Shown here in pieces: positions 24,001 to 37,100 of a DNA stretch of 64,000 nucleotides. Each line of letters begins with the position of its first letter. Position 1 is the first letter of the stretch. Source of the stretch: Opisthorchis felineus. Its lineage: Eukaryota; Platyhelminthes; Trematoda; Opisthorchiida; Opisthorchiidae. The notes beneath the pieces were generated by a model, which saw only the letters and a list, made by a program, of their open reading frames with translations, was not told the DNA's origin and searched no databases. The DNA is taken from NCBI GenBank assembly GCA_004794785.1, contig SJOL01006492.1, positions 4,963-68,962 on the forward strand, in the 5' to 3' direction. Made by a program: the position numbers and the translations under genes.

Positions 24001-25149
24001 AGCTTGAGGCATGTAGATTGGGTGGAAGCGGATTTTTCCAGTTGAGACCGCCGGCTAATGGCTTTTTGTAGTCGATTGTTTAAAAAAATAATCGCAAACT
24101 TAACACTAATTAGTGAAGGACCCATTACATTCAAAACTACTTCGGAATACCTGGTAATGTGTGTGTTTGTTTAGGTTTCCCAGGGGAAAATTGCCTGTTG
24201 TATTTGTTTTGTAAAGTTGAAGGTTTTTATTCGGCCGACTATATGAAGCATTTGACGACCATATGGTGATTCTTCTCTCTATTATTATGGGTACTTCAGG
24301 ATTAAATGCCACCGTATGAAACAGAATGTCTTTAATCCATTGTGCAGCCCAGCTCTATTCCTCACTGTTTTCGAGTGCAAAATGGCACAACGCATATTGT
24401 TGCCCATTGTCAGTTAGTAACACGTATTTATCACTCGCGGTGAAAATATTTGAGCTTCTAACTTGCAGTAAGTTAGAATCACTTGAAATAAGCGCCAGAA
24501 AGCTTGAGGTTCGCTGGTCCGCAGTTTACAGTTGGTTACTACTCAACATTTCATCGCTTTACCATATAATGGGAAAATCAGTGAGGTGTTCATAACAATA
24601 TCCGTTCAATTTTTATCAGTTTGTTTTGAGAAGAATCCGCCGCTCTAAAATACGCTGTAGTATGGAATTCTAACATCCATTTTTGTAATGTGCCGGACTT
24701 CAGCGCTCATTAGGTCCAGTATTCTTTTAAATATGGACATATTTTCTACTTTCATCTGGTATACACTTACTCAGCCAATGTTGCATGTGAGTTTATGCTA
24801 CAACACCGCGTGAGTTAAAAATGCTTTTCTAACAACGAGGTTCCGATGAGAATTGAGGGATCTGTCGTGCATCCCCTGTTTCACTAGGTCGGAACACATT
24901 TTCCGTGGTATACAAATTTTTCGGCAAATGACCTTCAGAACTTATCCATTGTAGCAGCATGTGTGCCAACGTATTTCCGCGACCAATCTTCGTCACCTCA
25001 CATTCGTAAATTACAGTAAAATGCCCGACCAATAACCGGTTTGTTTCCAACTGAAATCTGCCTTAAGGCGGTGTATACGGCAATACATATAGTGTAGAAT
25101 AAGACGTTGACGTCTTTTGCTGCGTGGTTAGTCAATCATGAATATGTGA
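18051..25149. other. Unrecognised sequence
   Basis: A 7-kb stretch in which I see no supported exon, RNA or element. The longest frames (113 codons minus at 22297-22638; 99 codons minus at 18450-18749) show no known motif. It may be intron or intergenic DNA. Confidence 0.4.
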
Positions 25150-25449
25150 AAACTGCATGCAATTGGCCAAAACGATTATTGTTTAAGTGCTTCGTTTATT
25201 GACGGACATATTGTACCTATTGAAGAAGTCTTCATAAAAAATCAGACGAGTAGGATATTTGTGGATGACAGTTTTGATAGGAACGTACATCTATATTTCG
25301 CCCAAACTACGCCAGACACAAACTATCAGTTCTTTCAAGCGAATGGATTTTCACACGTACGTATGTATGTTGCACGCGAATACCATCACGGTAAAATTGT
25401 GTGCACAAGAATATGTGGCGTTATTGGATGCAAAAGTAAATGTGCATAA
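25150..25449 (+). CDS. Unidentified coding-like exon (possible Cys-rich secreted protein end)
   Basis: The frame is open for 99 codons, from 25150 to a TAA at 25447-25449. A likely acceptor AG ends at 25187, after ATTATTGTTTA. Composition is protein-like: DGHIVPIEEVFIKNQTSRIF contains an N-glycosylation sequon (NQT), then VDDSFDRNVHLYFAQTTPD and GFSHVRMYVAREYHHGK, and a cysteine-dense end VCTRICGVIGCKSKCA. The internal frame has no early Met, so it would be a downstream or terminal exon. I do not recognise the family. A chance frame is possible, but the residue mix argues against it. Confidence 0.35.
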   Translation, partial: KLHAIGQNDYCLSASFIDGHIVPIEEVFIKNQTSRIFVDDSFDRNVHLYFAQTTPDTNYQFFQANGFSHVRMYVAREYHHGKIVCTRICGVIGCKSKCA

Positions 25450-27854
25450 ACTTTACGCATTTCGATTCCATCCCCCTAATTTGGCAACAAACGCACTAAT
25501 CTTGGAAAAGGAGTACAGTAACCTAGGTGACGACGGGTGCTAATAACAGAGCATTTAAAAGAAATCAGTATTATGCGTTCAAACCAGTGAAAAATCGTGG
25601 ATGTTAAAACTTCTTGCTTCCTGAAACAATTAGCCCGCAAGCGGTGATCGATTTGTCAAGTGTTCAGTCTGGTATAATGGTCGCTGCTACATTTACATTT
25701 CAGTGCAAACAAAGGGTGGCGCATGGCTGTAACTGAATTTGTAATACATGGAAGCTAATTAGAATTGAATGCCATCCTGGAAGTATTTTGCATGAAAGTT
25801 GCGCCAAATTTATTCTCGCACATATTACTTTGTGGTTGCAGCGACATCGCTTGTTGTATGTTAACGGCAGATGACGACTACGCTGTTTTATGTTAACTGC
25901 ATATGATGACTACGTTCTTTTCCTTATGGTTATGTAATGTAAAATGTTAGAGAACCCGCGAGGCACGCCACCGCGGATCATCCCAAGCAGTCCCTTAAAA
26001 TTTACTCAGGCAAGCCACGCTACAGACGTTAGTCAAATGTATAGCCACGTTGATGTTGAAATTTTCAATTCACATGCTGTTCAAAATGGAGGTATACACC
26101 GGGGTACATCTTGGTAGCACGATATCTTGGGGCGAATGAAGACACATCGGTTACACTGAGGCGCAGTCGATATTCTGTGGCTTTTTCTACCGAAGTCGTT
26201 CGCACGAGCTTATGATTTAATCCCGGTGATTTCACCCATAAATTTGGAGGACAAAATTATCCAGTGCGATAGCAAACTAACATGGAGGAGTAGTAAGAAA
26301 GAACGAACTATGAGTTCATTCACTTTTTTGACTGTGAAGAAAAACTCTGAAGTAAATTAATCAGCGACAAATATCTTCCTAACGCTCTGTAATAAGCAAA
26401 CCGAAATTTATCGCTTTGAATACAAAGTGACAGAAGGGCAAGATATTCAAGCTTGGCTAACTCGGTGACTACTTTGTCGTGCAAAAACAGTCGCCGACAA
26501 GCGTCAGTCACCGTTCAATTTGTCCGTGTGTTCAATCGGACTGAAATGATCACAAACGTTTTGAAAAAGTTCAATAAATTTGCATGTAGGTGCATTGTGT
26601 ACTACTGGGTACCGCGTATCATTGACGCCCGTCTCACTTGACCAATCAGCCACTACCGCCTGACGTTCATGGAAGCGTTTTTACCATAAACTCTCTTCGA
26701 ACACATGTCCGATGGCAACCCAAATGACCTCAGTACGAAAGTACAATGACGTCTACACAAGCCACTATTATAGTTTTTGCGAAAGAGGACAGATAAAATC
26801 CCAGCACCTGGTAGAAAACTTAGGACGAAAACTGTCGTCAGACAACTCGCAACATTCTAGTAGATGCTGAAATGATGATTGCCTCATTGCTGGCATGCCG
26901 GAATCTACCGAATGAGAACTGAGATACGTGCATGGTGTATGTACAATTTGGTGTTTAATTGTTCATCTGTTCGCGGCGAAGTTTGAGCTTATCTTAGACA
27001 GCACTTTCCGGTACAGCGCCTTAGGATTGATGAGACTGTATGCAGAGCAAGCAGGTGCGCATGCGCCGCATTTTTCAAAGCAACTGATAAGTAGGTGAGT
27101 GTCTAACGTAAATGATGACAAATTTAATGAGTGCACCGGCTATCACACGTGGAAACTGCTATGGCTTATGAGTGAGGAGATTCTCACCAGCTGTGCAAGG
27201 CAGTAAAGTGTAGAATCCGTGTTTTAAGATTATGCCACCACGTTTATTAGTCACAGGAGGATGTTGTAATTGGCATCAAAATGTGAAACATTTAGCCAAG
27301 ACATGCACCCAATAACAGGATTTCCCGGGGTTTCAATGCATAGTGCCAACGGGGTAAAATATGGAAATTCGTGTGACATCTTCATGCGAGAACACTTAAT
27401 CTGACAATCCAAGACCGTCCCACCTGTGATCGCTTGACGTTCTGGCATGCAACATCCAAATCGCCGGCAAAATATCCTTCCGCCCGTGTGTTGGGGTATT
27501 GTTCAACTTTTGTTCAAATGTACAAGCATTCATCACTGGTCCACACGGTGTTTAGTGCAATTATTTCGGGTTATTTAAATAAGCAATGGACGTTAACATC
27601 TTCGAAGTGAAAGGACGTTCATATTATTTTTATCGCGGGAGCCATGAGCGCAAACCCATTTGTGTGTGAAAATTTGTTAGGTACATAATAAAACGCAGCT
27701 TGAAAGCAATTCACATATTGGTTATTACAGTTTCATGCAAGCGGGAAATCGTTGGACTGCACAAACAAAACATATTATTCAAGTGAAAAGTGAACTCAAA
27801 CTTGTGTGAGAAAAAATGCTAACTGGCAGAGGTAATAACAGAATGGCTGCGTAA
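25450..27854. other. Unrecognised sequence
   Basis: No gene was supported apart from the short tandem duplication at 25857-25920. Confidence 0.4.
25857..25920. repeat. 32-bp direct tandem duplication
   Basis: Two adjacent 32-bp units begin TATGTTAAC and differ at five positions. The duplication is small and old, and has no evident role. Confidence 0.85.
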
Positions 27855-28052
27855 ATGGAGGTGGAAGGCTACTCGGAAATTTGTCCAGTTTTCCGAACAC
27901 GGGAGAAAAGAAAGTCGAAAATTCCAAATAGAAAAAAGCGCAATTTAACAGATGTCCTGCACCACGACGATGATTTTTCTCACGCACATGAAATATTTGG
28001 AGCTTTATTAGAAGTACCAAGTCATATAATATTTATATCTTTTAAAATTTAG
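27855..28052 (+). CDS. Weak candidate exon, basic/acidic protein
   Basis: The 65-codon frame includes REKRKSKIPNRKKRNLTDV followed by HHDDDFSHAHEIFGALLEV. A basic cluster before an acidic and helical stretch would fit a nuclear protein. A stop codon directly precedes the ATG and no good splice donor is obvious, so this may be chance. Confidence 0.15.
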   Translation: MEVEGYSEICPVFRTREKRKSKIPNRKKRNLTDVLHHDDDFSHAHEIFGALLEVPSHIIFISFKI

Positions 28053-28631
28053 TAGCCTCCACAAGAGGGTGCACCCAATATGACTAAGATTCTCCAGTTA
28101 CGTTTTGCTTCGTCTATCTGTTCCAGTAGAATGGAACTGACCGATGGCAGCTCAGTTACATCACACGTACAATGCTGGGCATATTCCTTGACATTTGCGG
28201 ACCATTTATCATTGACTGCAGTCATCTAGTTTAAATGATTTGGGCACATTGTGTTGTACTGCTTCATTCTAAGAAGAAGGCTTGTTCTGCTGAAGGGTAC
28301 TTCAGGCACAAACCGTCTCTCCAGGCCAAGCAACAACAATTTATATATAGATAGATATATAGATGATAAATATATATATATAGATGATGTCAAAACTTCT
28401 AGTTAGCGGCAAGTAAACACGGTAATAATTTGCCATTCATTGCAGACAAGAATGCTTATATACAGCGCAACTGAATATCTTGACTAGCATTTCACTGCAT
28501 TTTGCATGACAGACATCATTCTGGGCAACTTTCATTATTGTATTTATTTACCTGTAGTTTTTACGGTAGCTTGCAAAAACATCTTGCTTATGAAGCACTG
28601 ACAAGCAGCGCTTTCCCAGACCTGGCGGTCA
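28053..28631. other. Non-coding, with a TA/TAGA-rich simple repeat at 28341-28388
   Basis: The simple repeat mixes TATATA with TAGATGATA-type units. No gene was seen in the rest. Confidence 0.6.
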
Positions 28632-28741
28632 GCACCACGATAAACCGATACATCAACTGCAGTCTTATACGCCGGACTATTTTCGATCCTTTTGATTATG
28701 CCAAGCGCATCCATCCGCTAATTGCGTCTTATGAATTGTAG
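28632..28741 (+). CDS. Weak candidate terminal exon
   Basis: A possible acceptor (CGCTTTCCCAG) near 28618 opens a frame reading TTINRYINCSLIRRTIFDPF and DYAKRIHPLIASYEL, then a TAG at 28739-28741. The composition is protein-like, but the segment is short and I recognise no family. Confidence 0.2.
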
Positions 28742-28949
28742 ACAACTGCACATCACCCAGCGATCATACACCACATGCATACACATAAAATCTCTTGTGT
28801 TGTCTTCAATAAAAATGGGAACATCAAAAAAAAGGCCATAACTGGTTATCGTTTTCCAGAGTTTCCATCCAATGCGGTTTGTATGGGCAAAAGCGAAATG
28901 GCGCAAAATATATGAAACACGCTTCATTCAGAGATGTGAGTCGATGTTA

Positions 28950-29025
28950 GCCGGTGATATAGCTCAATCGACTGGTAAACGCCAGGTCCTTAACGCCTGC
29001 GAATAAGTGGTTTAGTTCATATAAA
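28950..29025 (+). ncRNA. tRNA-like fragment or tRNA-derived SINE head
   Basis: TATAGCTCAATCGACTGG at 28958-28975 resembles a polymerase III A box and tRNA D-arm. A CAGGT/GCCTG stem with a 7-base loop CCTTAAC follows as an anticodon-arm-like hairpin. A weak B-box-like GTGGTTTAGTTCAT follows at about 29008. The acceptor stem does not close and the loop lacks the usual U33, so this is not a functional tRNA. It fits a decayed tRNA or SINE start. Confidence 0.35.
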
Positions 29026-31656
29026 TTTCAACTGCAATACGCCTGCCACGCAACTGCATCTTAAATATAATTTATGTTCAATCGCAACCCACTGGAAAAT
29101 ATTTCTTCACAACGATGACGCGTTCCGGTCTCTTAGTAAAATTTGCTATAGGATTTGCCATATCAATGAAGTCACATATGCTTACGCCCCACGTGATTTC
29201 AAGTACTTATTCGTAAAATGGTTTCATCACCAATTTCTAGCGAAACACCCTTAAGGTATTCTCCACGATGAGATGTTTTACCAAGCGGTAGATGGAAAAA
29301 ATAACGTTTGTCCGATCAAGCAAAATTTGGTGAATATGCTAAACTAATCAGACTAAATCGGATGGTACTTTTGGGGGTATAATATTTTGTGTCTGTTTCC
29401 CTTCCTTGTGACAAATCTCAAAAAATTGAGTCGGATGGCCTGTAATTTGTTTCCATGTGTTTGCAGTGTACCGGTTTGCCGACCGTAATCTGATGACACC
29501 ATTTCAAAGCAGACGGCTTTTGCAGACCGCATTATTTAATACAAACGCGTAGCGAAATGGTTTGACGCAATAAACAACAATATAATACGGCCTACGCTAT
29601 TACAGCTCATCGATCTCTGTATCCATATTACGATACGCGTATCTATCAGACATTTTACAGACCTAGCATTTATGGACCACAACCATTTACACTATTTGTT
29701 GGCGTCTGGCAGTGGACTCTAGATGGAAGCCGGTTAACAGATGGCGACCGATACAATAAGCTAAAACATTATTAAGGGCCATGTAGACTGACAATAAAAG
29801 ACAACCCCAATGGGCACAAGGGAAATTTGTGTTTAACACCTATCGGGAGCATCTTTACCTGGCAACGATTAGAAACCTACGAAATTGTACAATACGTCCA
29901 CAATTCAGAAAGAAACTATCGTAAATTGGCTTTAACTGGCTAATATGCTTACGTGTGTGCCTTTCGTCAATAAATGCAATGCAGAAGACTTGGTTTGGGT
30001 TACTGGTTTACCCTGATCTCATGATAGAACCAGTACAGGCATATGTTTGCTTTCCTTCCACAAGGTGGTGTAAGATTCGCGATGCTGTGTTCATTGAACA
30101 AGCGAGGTATTGCGCATGCGATTTCGTCAATCAAACCCTTTGTCAGTGCCAAGCACAGTAATCACACATTTCATTTAAGCGGTTCCCTTCAAAGTCACCA
30201 AAGGAGCAAACGTAACTTGCCACCGGAAGTACACCCCGAAAGGACCGACGGAGGCCATATCCTAGTGACATCACCAACTACCAAACGATAGTTAATATCC
30301 CGATTTTGTTAAAAATAAGGTTTGCTGACGACGAGGGTTTTAAGAGACACATTCCCAAGAGTAATTGCGGAAAGGATGTTCATCGTAAATATTCCTGAAA
30401 AAGGGCAACATTCACTACAGTTTTCGTTTCTGATTCCTCTTTGGACATTTGGGCCGTATTAGCCACCCAGGGCTTTGGGAACAAAAGTAAGAGGATCACT
30501 TTAATCACACAAGTTTTACGCAGGGTGGGGAACAACCGTCTCGTTTTTAAAGCGGCAAAGGTTATCATCACCACCGTGTTCTTCCAAAAACCTTAATTAT
30601 ATAATCACTTTTTATATGCGTCTTCTAATTTTGGCTTACTAGCGATCGATATAGTACGGAGAGCAATGTTCCGGTTAAGGGCCATTTAGTTTATACAGAG
30701 AATCTACAGGAACTGGGTTCCACAAAAATGTACACATATGGAACACCTACAGCATTCCAAATGCAGTGAATGACAAGCGGTCAAAAATCGCGAGGTGCTT
30801 TTACACGTGAATGTTACAAACCCGCCCATTCAAGATCCGCAAATTGTACGTTATAGGTCGCTCATATTATCTGCTTCAACAAGGCATCATACACGATTGT
30901 GTGAATATAACATCCATGCAGCTGTTGCCACCAAACGGCCCTGTAACCTGTGAGGGTACTTAAGGCAGTTGGTGATGCTCTTGTTGATCCTATATATTCA
31001 CCAGGTATATACCATTACCCTTTTAATTTTAAAGCGCCAACGCAGACGAGTGAGTCATTTTGGCTTTCAGTGCTCGTCCTTGGTTACACATTTACAATTT
31101 GCTTCTCCGTGAAAAAACGTTTAGATAAAGTCACCACTCATATAGGAATGTAATGCATTATTTCCAGCGCAAGCAGATCTCAGAAGTTCTGAGTATTGAG
31201 CTTTGTTTTATGCTTGTCTGTTATCCTATAAAAGTGACGAAATATATCGTTTTGAAAATTCATATCAATAGAGAAGGCAACTAAGTCCAACTAAGTGCCT
31301 TGTTAAGCAAAATATGGTGACGAGTATTTGTAATTGCCTTTGGCGACAAACGCTGGTTTTTTTTCTTGCAACGCATTCTGAGGCTAATCGGCTTTCCATG
31401 TTGACTTTTGGACACTCGATGGGTGGGCGGCAAACAAACATACATACCACTTCAAATTTTTGACCACAAACGCGTGTGTGTCTTCTTGTGAAGTACCGGG
31501 AGGTCCCAGACCACCGTTACAACTACCGAAATTCTAATTTTATTGTCAACCTTTTCCATCCCAAACATTCAGCAGGTGGAACAGTTGGAGGTGAGGAGTG
31601 TGCCGCGTTAACTAATTGCGATATTTTTCCACATCCACAAAACCGATGCTCATGTT
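29026..31656. other. Unrecognised sequence
   Basis: No exon, RNA or element boundary could be supported. Confidence 0.4.
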
Positions 31657-32088
31657 ATGGATTTTTTTTCATTTTAAAGTCAAAACACGGCGTAGTGGAA
31701 AAGGTTGTTGTAATCCGACCGGTTGTAATCCGGTTGCCGAGGGCCACCTTCCTGAAGGATTTCTACAATCAATTTAATACGAATCAAGTGCAACGACATT
31801 TGGGTCCACGACCGCGCCTGCTGATTTATGCATCCCTGTGATCAGTTGGCAGTCAGATTGGGCCAGCGTGCGTGGCTGTGTGTGTAAGTGTGATTGTGTG
31901 TGTACTCTGATTGGGATGTGCTTCCGTTTGTTTTTGTGCCGGTTGCGATGCGTCGAGCAAAGATCTCAAAAACTGACGCCATTGGTTGTAGGAATCCTTG
32001 AGAAAGGTCGCCCACGGCAACCAAAACTTCGGATTACAACAACCCATTCCACTACGCTGTTTTAATTAATAATTAAAAAATTCCATAT
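31657..32088. mobile_element. Fold-back / MITE-like element with long imperfect inverted arms
   Basis: The left arm (about 31681-31773) is the reverse complement of the right arm (about 31980-32064). Shared words, read inward, are AAAACA(C)GGCGTAGTGGAA, GGTTGTTGTAATCCG, GGTTGCCG(T/A)GGGC, GACC or CACCTT, AAGGAT and CTACAA. The left arm has an extra CCGGTTGTAATC. Weaker pairing extends outward into A/T-rich ends to about 31657 and 32088. The spacer of about 205 bp is GT-rich (31877-31912) and has no convincing frame. This is the structure of a non-autonomous DNA transposon or a fold-back element. The family and target duplication are unresolved. Confidence 0.65.
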
Positions 32089-34169
32089 TATACACCACGT
32101 GGCGCTTAATCATTTTACACTCTTCGGGCCGATTTCGGCCCGGAATTCCTAAAACATGCTCATGTCGTTTTGAAATATTCAAGACAAACTACAATGTTGC
32201 GATAGTTTGAGGTTTGATGATAACAAATTATAGCATATTAAACACAGCGTCCGAAAACTTCCAGCGCTTGTTTAATTGGAAGAATCATGATAGAATTGCG
32301 CATAACTATACGCATTCGGCTTTCGTTATCTCCTGGTACCCACGCTGTACCCAAACACGGCGAGGTTTATTCATCTAAGCTACCCTATAAATATCACACT
32401 AATTCATCATGAATGTCAGTATTTGTTATGGATTTATAATCATAACGTAAACTGAGAGTTGCAAGGATAGCAAGTTTGCTGGATATCTGGGGTGATGAGT
32501 TGGCAAATGAATGCCTCTAAAAACTACCGATGACATCCAGGCACATGCCCAATTTGGAACAATGTGCTTCTTCAGGCGTGTCACATTCTGCTTCGTCCCA
32601 GTGTGTTTTTCTTCCATGTGGCGATATCACCAACGCTCTTGCAGCCTATTGCTTCTTATTTGCCTATATACGTTGGACAGTTCTGTCTCGGGCAACCAAA
32701 ATACCTAAGCAAACCGCTGATGTCGCCTCTAGGATTATCCTGCGCTGGAAACGCCAGAATTTAATACTATCTTCGCAAAGACAGGTTTCTCTTGTGGGAA
32801 GTATCAATTTTATTAGTTCCAAATATATCAAAGTCATCGTCATCCTGGGTTCTCGCGGGCTATTGAGGAATAAAGGCTTGACACATCCCGAAACTGAAAG
32901 ATTATTCTTCATTTTGATTGAAGATTGCCCGTTGCACAGGGTTCTTCTGTATTATTGATGGCGCAACATTCGGCAATTCACCAAAATCCAATTGTTGCGA
33001 AATCCTCCTGAGCTTATTTTCCTTGCATCTTATTCATTTTTCTAACTGACCACGCACATATTTTCTCACTTCAGGTCAACGACCGGTTACTCAGTGGATC
33101 GCCGTTTGTGGTTTCTTGGTTACGGTTGTCAAGTAAATATCGAAATTCTGCTTTCCGTGAACTTATTCATCTAGCCGAAAGGCTGTGATCAATTTACATA
33201 TATGTTCGCCTTTCTCTGCAGTGGGTCAACGTATTACCTCTGTGGGGAATTCAGTTCTAGAACGCCAGTAACTGCGGACCAAATTGACGGAGCCTACTGT
33301 GAACCTTGCCAGTACATCAACCAAGGATAAAACTCGACTCGCGACATTAGCCTCAAAGTGCTAGGAGGCAACAAATTACCAGGAAATAAAAGTCACGGAT
33401 GTATGAGGCACTCTTTGTAGCGATGTGCATCCGGTCTTTCAACTTTCACTGGTGCATGTGTTGTCCCACGGAAATATTTTGATAGAGTTAATTAGCCTGC
33501 CCTTTGTACTTGAAACCATAGCGGTTGGGTAATCTCTTACGAAAACTGCATAATCCATTGTATGTATATAATCTCTATAATCTGCTGTATAATCCTTTGG
33601 TCTGCTTCTGACAAGCTACCAAGTAATTTTAATAGGATGCTTATGGAAAAATATACAGTTGCTAGCATAATCATATAGCTATTAATGTTTGTGGACTTTT
33701 TTCGTAATCGGAGCGAGTGTTCATGCCATACATCGCCATGTTTCCGATATCGGAATAAAAACGGAAATTTCAAAACTCCACAAGAGAATTTTGCTTGACC
33801 ACTAGTTATTTGTGAATTTCTCGCCAACGTGCAATTTAAAATTTGTAATCATTTGATTCGGCACGCTAAATTTTACCCACACTCCACTTCAGCTACCATC
33901 TTGACAAACAATAAATTGCGGCCCTTTGTGATGAAAACAATTATCACTCAAGTTGCATGAGATCTTCCGGAAAAATTCGGCAACCTCATCCTCACCACGT
34001 TTGGTGGGACTGGTATGACAAACAAGTGGTGTATAGTAATCCACCTGAAAAATAATGTTTGGCGAATTGTACATTTTACTCAATATGCCGGTTTTTAATA
34101 ATTGCCAGCCAAAGTGCATAGCTTGGGTTTTCTCGCAGTTTATTCTTGTGCAATAACTAGTATTTGTCT
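32089..34169. other. Unrecognised sequence
   Basis: A 142-codon plus-strand frame at 32530-32958 is the longest here. It has no motif or splice context, and overlapping frames of similar length exist, so I do not call it a gene. Confidence 0.35.
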
Positions 34170-37100
34170 GCATACGACCCTAATAACTATAACCCTAGGT
34201 CTGTTTATCTAGGAGTTTGAAACGCCGTTGCGCAATCACATGTTTTGTTTATTTCTAGAGCCGCGGGGCACATATGATTTCCATGTGTGGACAGACAGCT
34301 TTCGCTGAACTTTAACACCTGCTGACACTCCTATTCTCTTCCTTAACATAAGCAAGTTATAATTATGTTGAACCTAGTTAGCGAGTGATGATAACACCAT
34401 TTTGTCAAACTGCCCAATTGTTTATCATGTTTTCTGAAGATATAATGCATTGAGCAATTTATTTTCACTTCACTTTTTTTCACACATACGGCCAGATTTT
34501 AACAGGCGATGGTAACCGTGGTGCACAAAATATTCGGCTTCAACGTCAGATAGTGGATGACAACTATTGGTCATTTTGAAAGTTCACCGTTTTTGAAAAG
34601 GTGCACCAGCAAACATATTGTTGTGCAAACCTTATAGGATTCGAATGTCAGCAGTACTGTCTTCAAGTTTCTAAATCGGGAATGCTACACAGCAGTGAAT
34701 GCTTCTTTGGTGAATAAGTGTGCCCATTTCCCCATTCATTGAGGTGTGCTCATTCCATATATGGGTCATATAATGCAGTGCAATGGATGCATATATGCTT
34801 AATTGGTTGATCGACAAAATGGGTTTACCACAACCAAACATGCCACAGAGGTTTGCCAGTCACAATTAGGTAATGGTTAGAGTGTACGGCGTCTGATATC
34901 ATTGAGTAACTGATGCTCAAATATATGGCATAGAGAACAAAGTACTTTTGACGGTACAAATACGCACTCGGCAACTCTGGTTTACTCGCTGAATAAAAGA
35001 CACCCTTCGAATAGCTCTCTATCAGGAATCCAGAGGATTAGCTGGATCTTCCACATATTGGGAAAACCTACTAGTAAAGCCCCTGAAAAAATTCAAGTAA
35101 TGTGATAGTTTAGCGTCACACTTGGTTAACATTCTCTGGGTCATGCCCGTGAAAATACCGGTTATCTCCGGGAGATGTTTGTATCGCGCGGAGAGTAAGT
35201 TCTTTTAAGGAATCGCAGCACACTACCGGGTGGCAGATTGCCTCTGATCAACCTGTAATAAGGTGGTTTAGAGGAAACATAAGGTCTTATGTCTGTGGCT
35301 GCAACATGACTCTGACGTTTTGTCATCTGCAAACGGACACGGACCATTTCTGTCTTCAACCAAATAGCTGTATTCACCAGATTAGCAGGGCCCTGTTCTT
35401 TGAAAATCGATCTAAATAAATCTCTCTTGAAAAGCCTGGCATATATCAGAAGAGAATCGATGTGTCTGGTGAGAAATTTCGCTGGACTGTCTGTTGCGTT
35501 TTAACAGGGCACATTAATATTTGAAACGTAGGATCTTACAGGACTATGGGAGCTGTCGGAAAATACGCAGTTGCCATTGAATAAGTGTTAGGCTATATAG
35601 ACGGCTAAGTGCGGTGCTCTATTGACAGCTGCTTTTATGAAGAGGTGGGTTTAGAAACGCACAAAGAAGAGCACAATTTGTAGCTGCAGAAAAAGGGCAG
35701 TTGAACAACGAGGTGTTTTGAAAACAATAACGGGTTAGTACCAAGTGATATAAGTCGCATACTGGTAGGCAGGCATAGTACGATGATAAAGGCTCAGTTA
35801 GTTGTCTGTGCGTTCAAACGTCGTTTTAAAATCGAGGTCAAAATGAAATTATCTGGAAGAACAAATAGCATAGGAGCCTGGCACTAATCATATAAACCTC
35901 CAATCTTTTGCCGAGATCCTGATGCAGAGCAATTAGAGTTTGTGGTCACAAGCCGTTTTATTGTCATATTTTTGATTCTTGTCACTCACACGGAGAGAGT
36001 GCGATATCGGCTCATTTTTTGTGCGGCGTTATCCGCACAACGGCAACTTGCCACGCGGCCCGAGGAACTCCGAAATCGATGGTTGTCACAGTGCTTGTCA
36101 AAATGTAAAAAAAGTCACCCCCCAGCATGTTACCATGACTTCCTTCTCAGCGTTTGTCCCTCTATCGTACCTCTAACGATATATATCTTGTGCCAGTGTT
36201 GTTGTCTTTAATAATCGGGTATTTTGGAAGCTTTTACAGCAGGCTTGCACTCAGCACTGGGTTGCGAAAAACAATAAGTTGAACTTTTAGAAGGCTGCTT
36301 GAGCAATCCAAGTCAACATATTTTCGTAAACATATATGGTCCGCGGTCATATTGGTGTTCCCTTGAGATAAAAGATGGTCCGCAAACGAAGGGTACAGTC
36401 ACGTTTTGTGTGAAATCATTAGTTAGCCGATTAAGGGATTTTCCCTCAGCTTCATGCAAGTTATGATGAGGATAAGTCTGCGTTGGTAACTGCATGCCCC
36501 ATACTCAGGAGCAGCACTTCACTAGGCGAGGAATTTCAGTTCTATAAGGGAGAAACACATTGAAACTGGATAGTTTGGAAATGATTTGTTGATTAGACTG
36601 AACCGAAAGCGGGAAGCAAAACCATGGTGGGCTTTCCTTGGAAACGACCTATATCTTCGCGTCTGGTGAAATAGGCAGAGTGGATGAAATCGAGTTTACA
36701 TCAGAATGGAGCTTTATGTCCCGTTTGCGATGATTTTAACAAAAGGCTGCTTGTGCTTTGTCTTTGAGTTTATTTAAAATCAAGCATCCTTGTGAGGGCT
36801 CAAACGTTCACTGTTGCTGGTTGTTTACACACAACTTTCAACACCTGTTAACACTGACGGAAAATTCAACCCCCTACTACGGCGCATTTTCTGATCCCCT
36901 GAGGCAAACTAAGACCAGTGTACCCAACCATCGCAGCTCTACTCTGGACTTGATAAGTCTGACCGGAAACATGTGTAGAAAACTTTGTGTGCATAATCCG
37001 ACGCTTGTATGATGGGGTCAGGTGACGCTGCCATTCAGTGATTGTTTTCCCACCGTCCCGAAATTGGCCACTGACCCTTGGATATGGGCAATGACTAAAC

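Noticed and set aside
32530..32958. 142-codon plus-strand frame
   Set aside because: It has no motif, no splice context, and overlapping frames of similar length on both strands, so it is likely chance.
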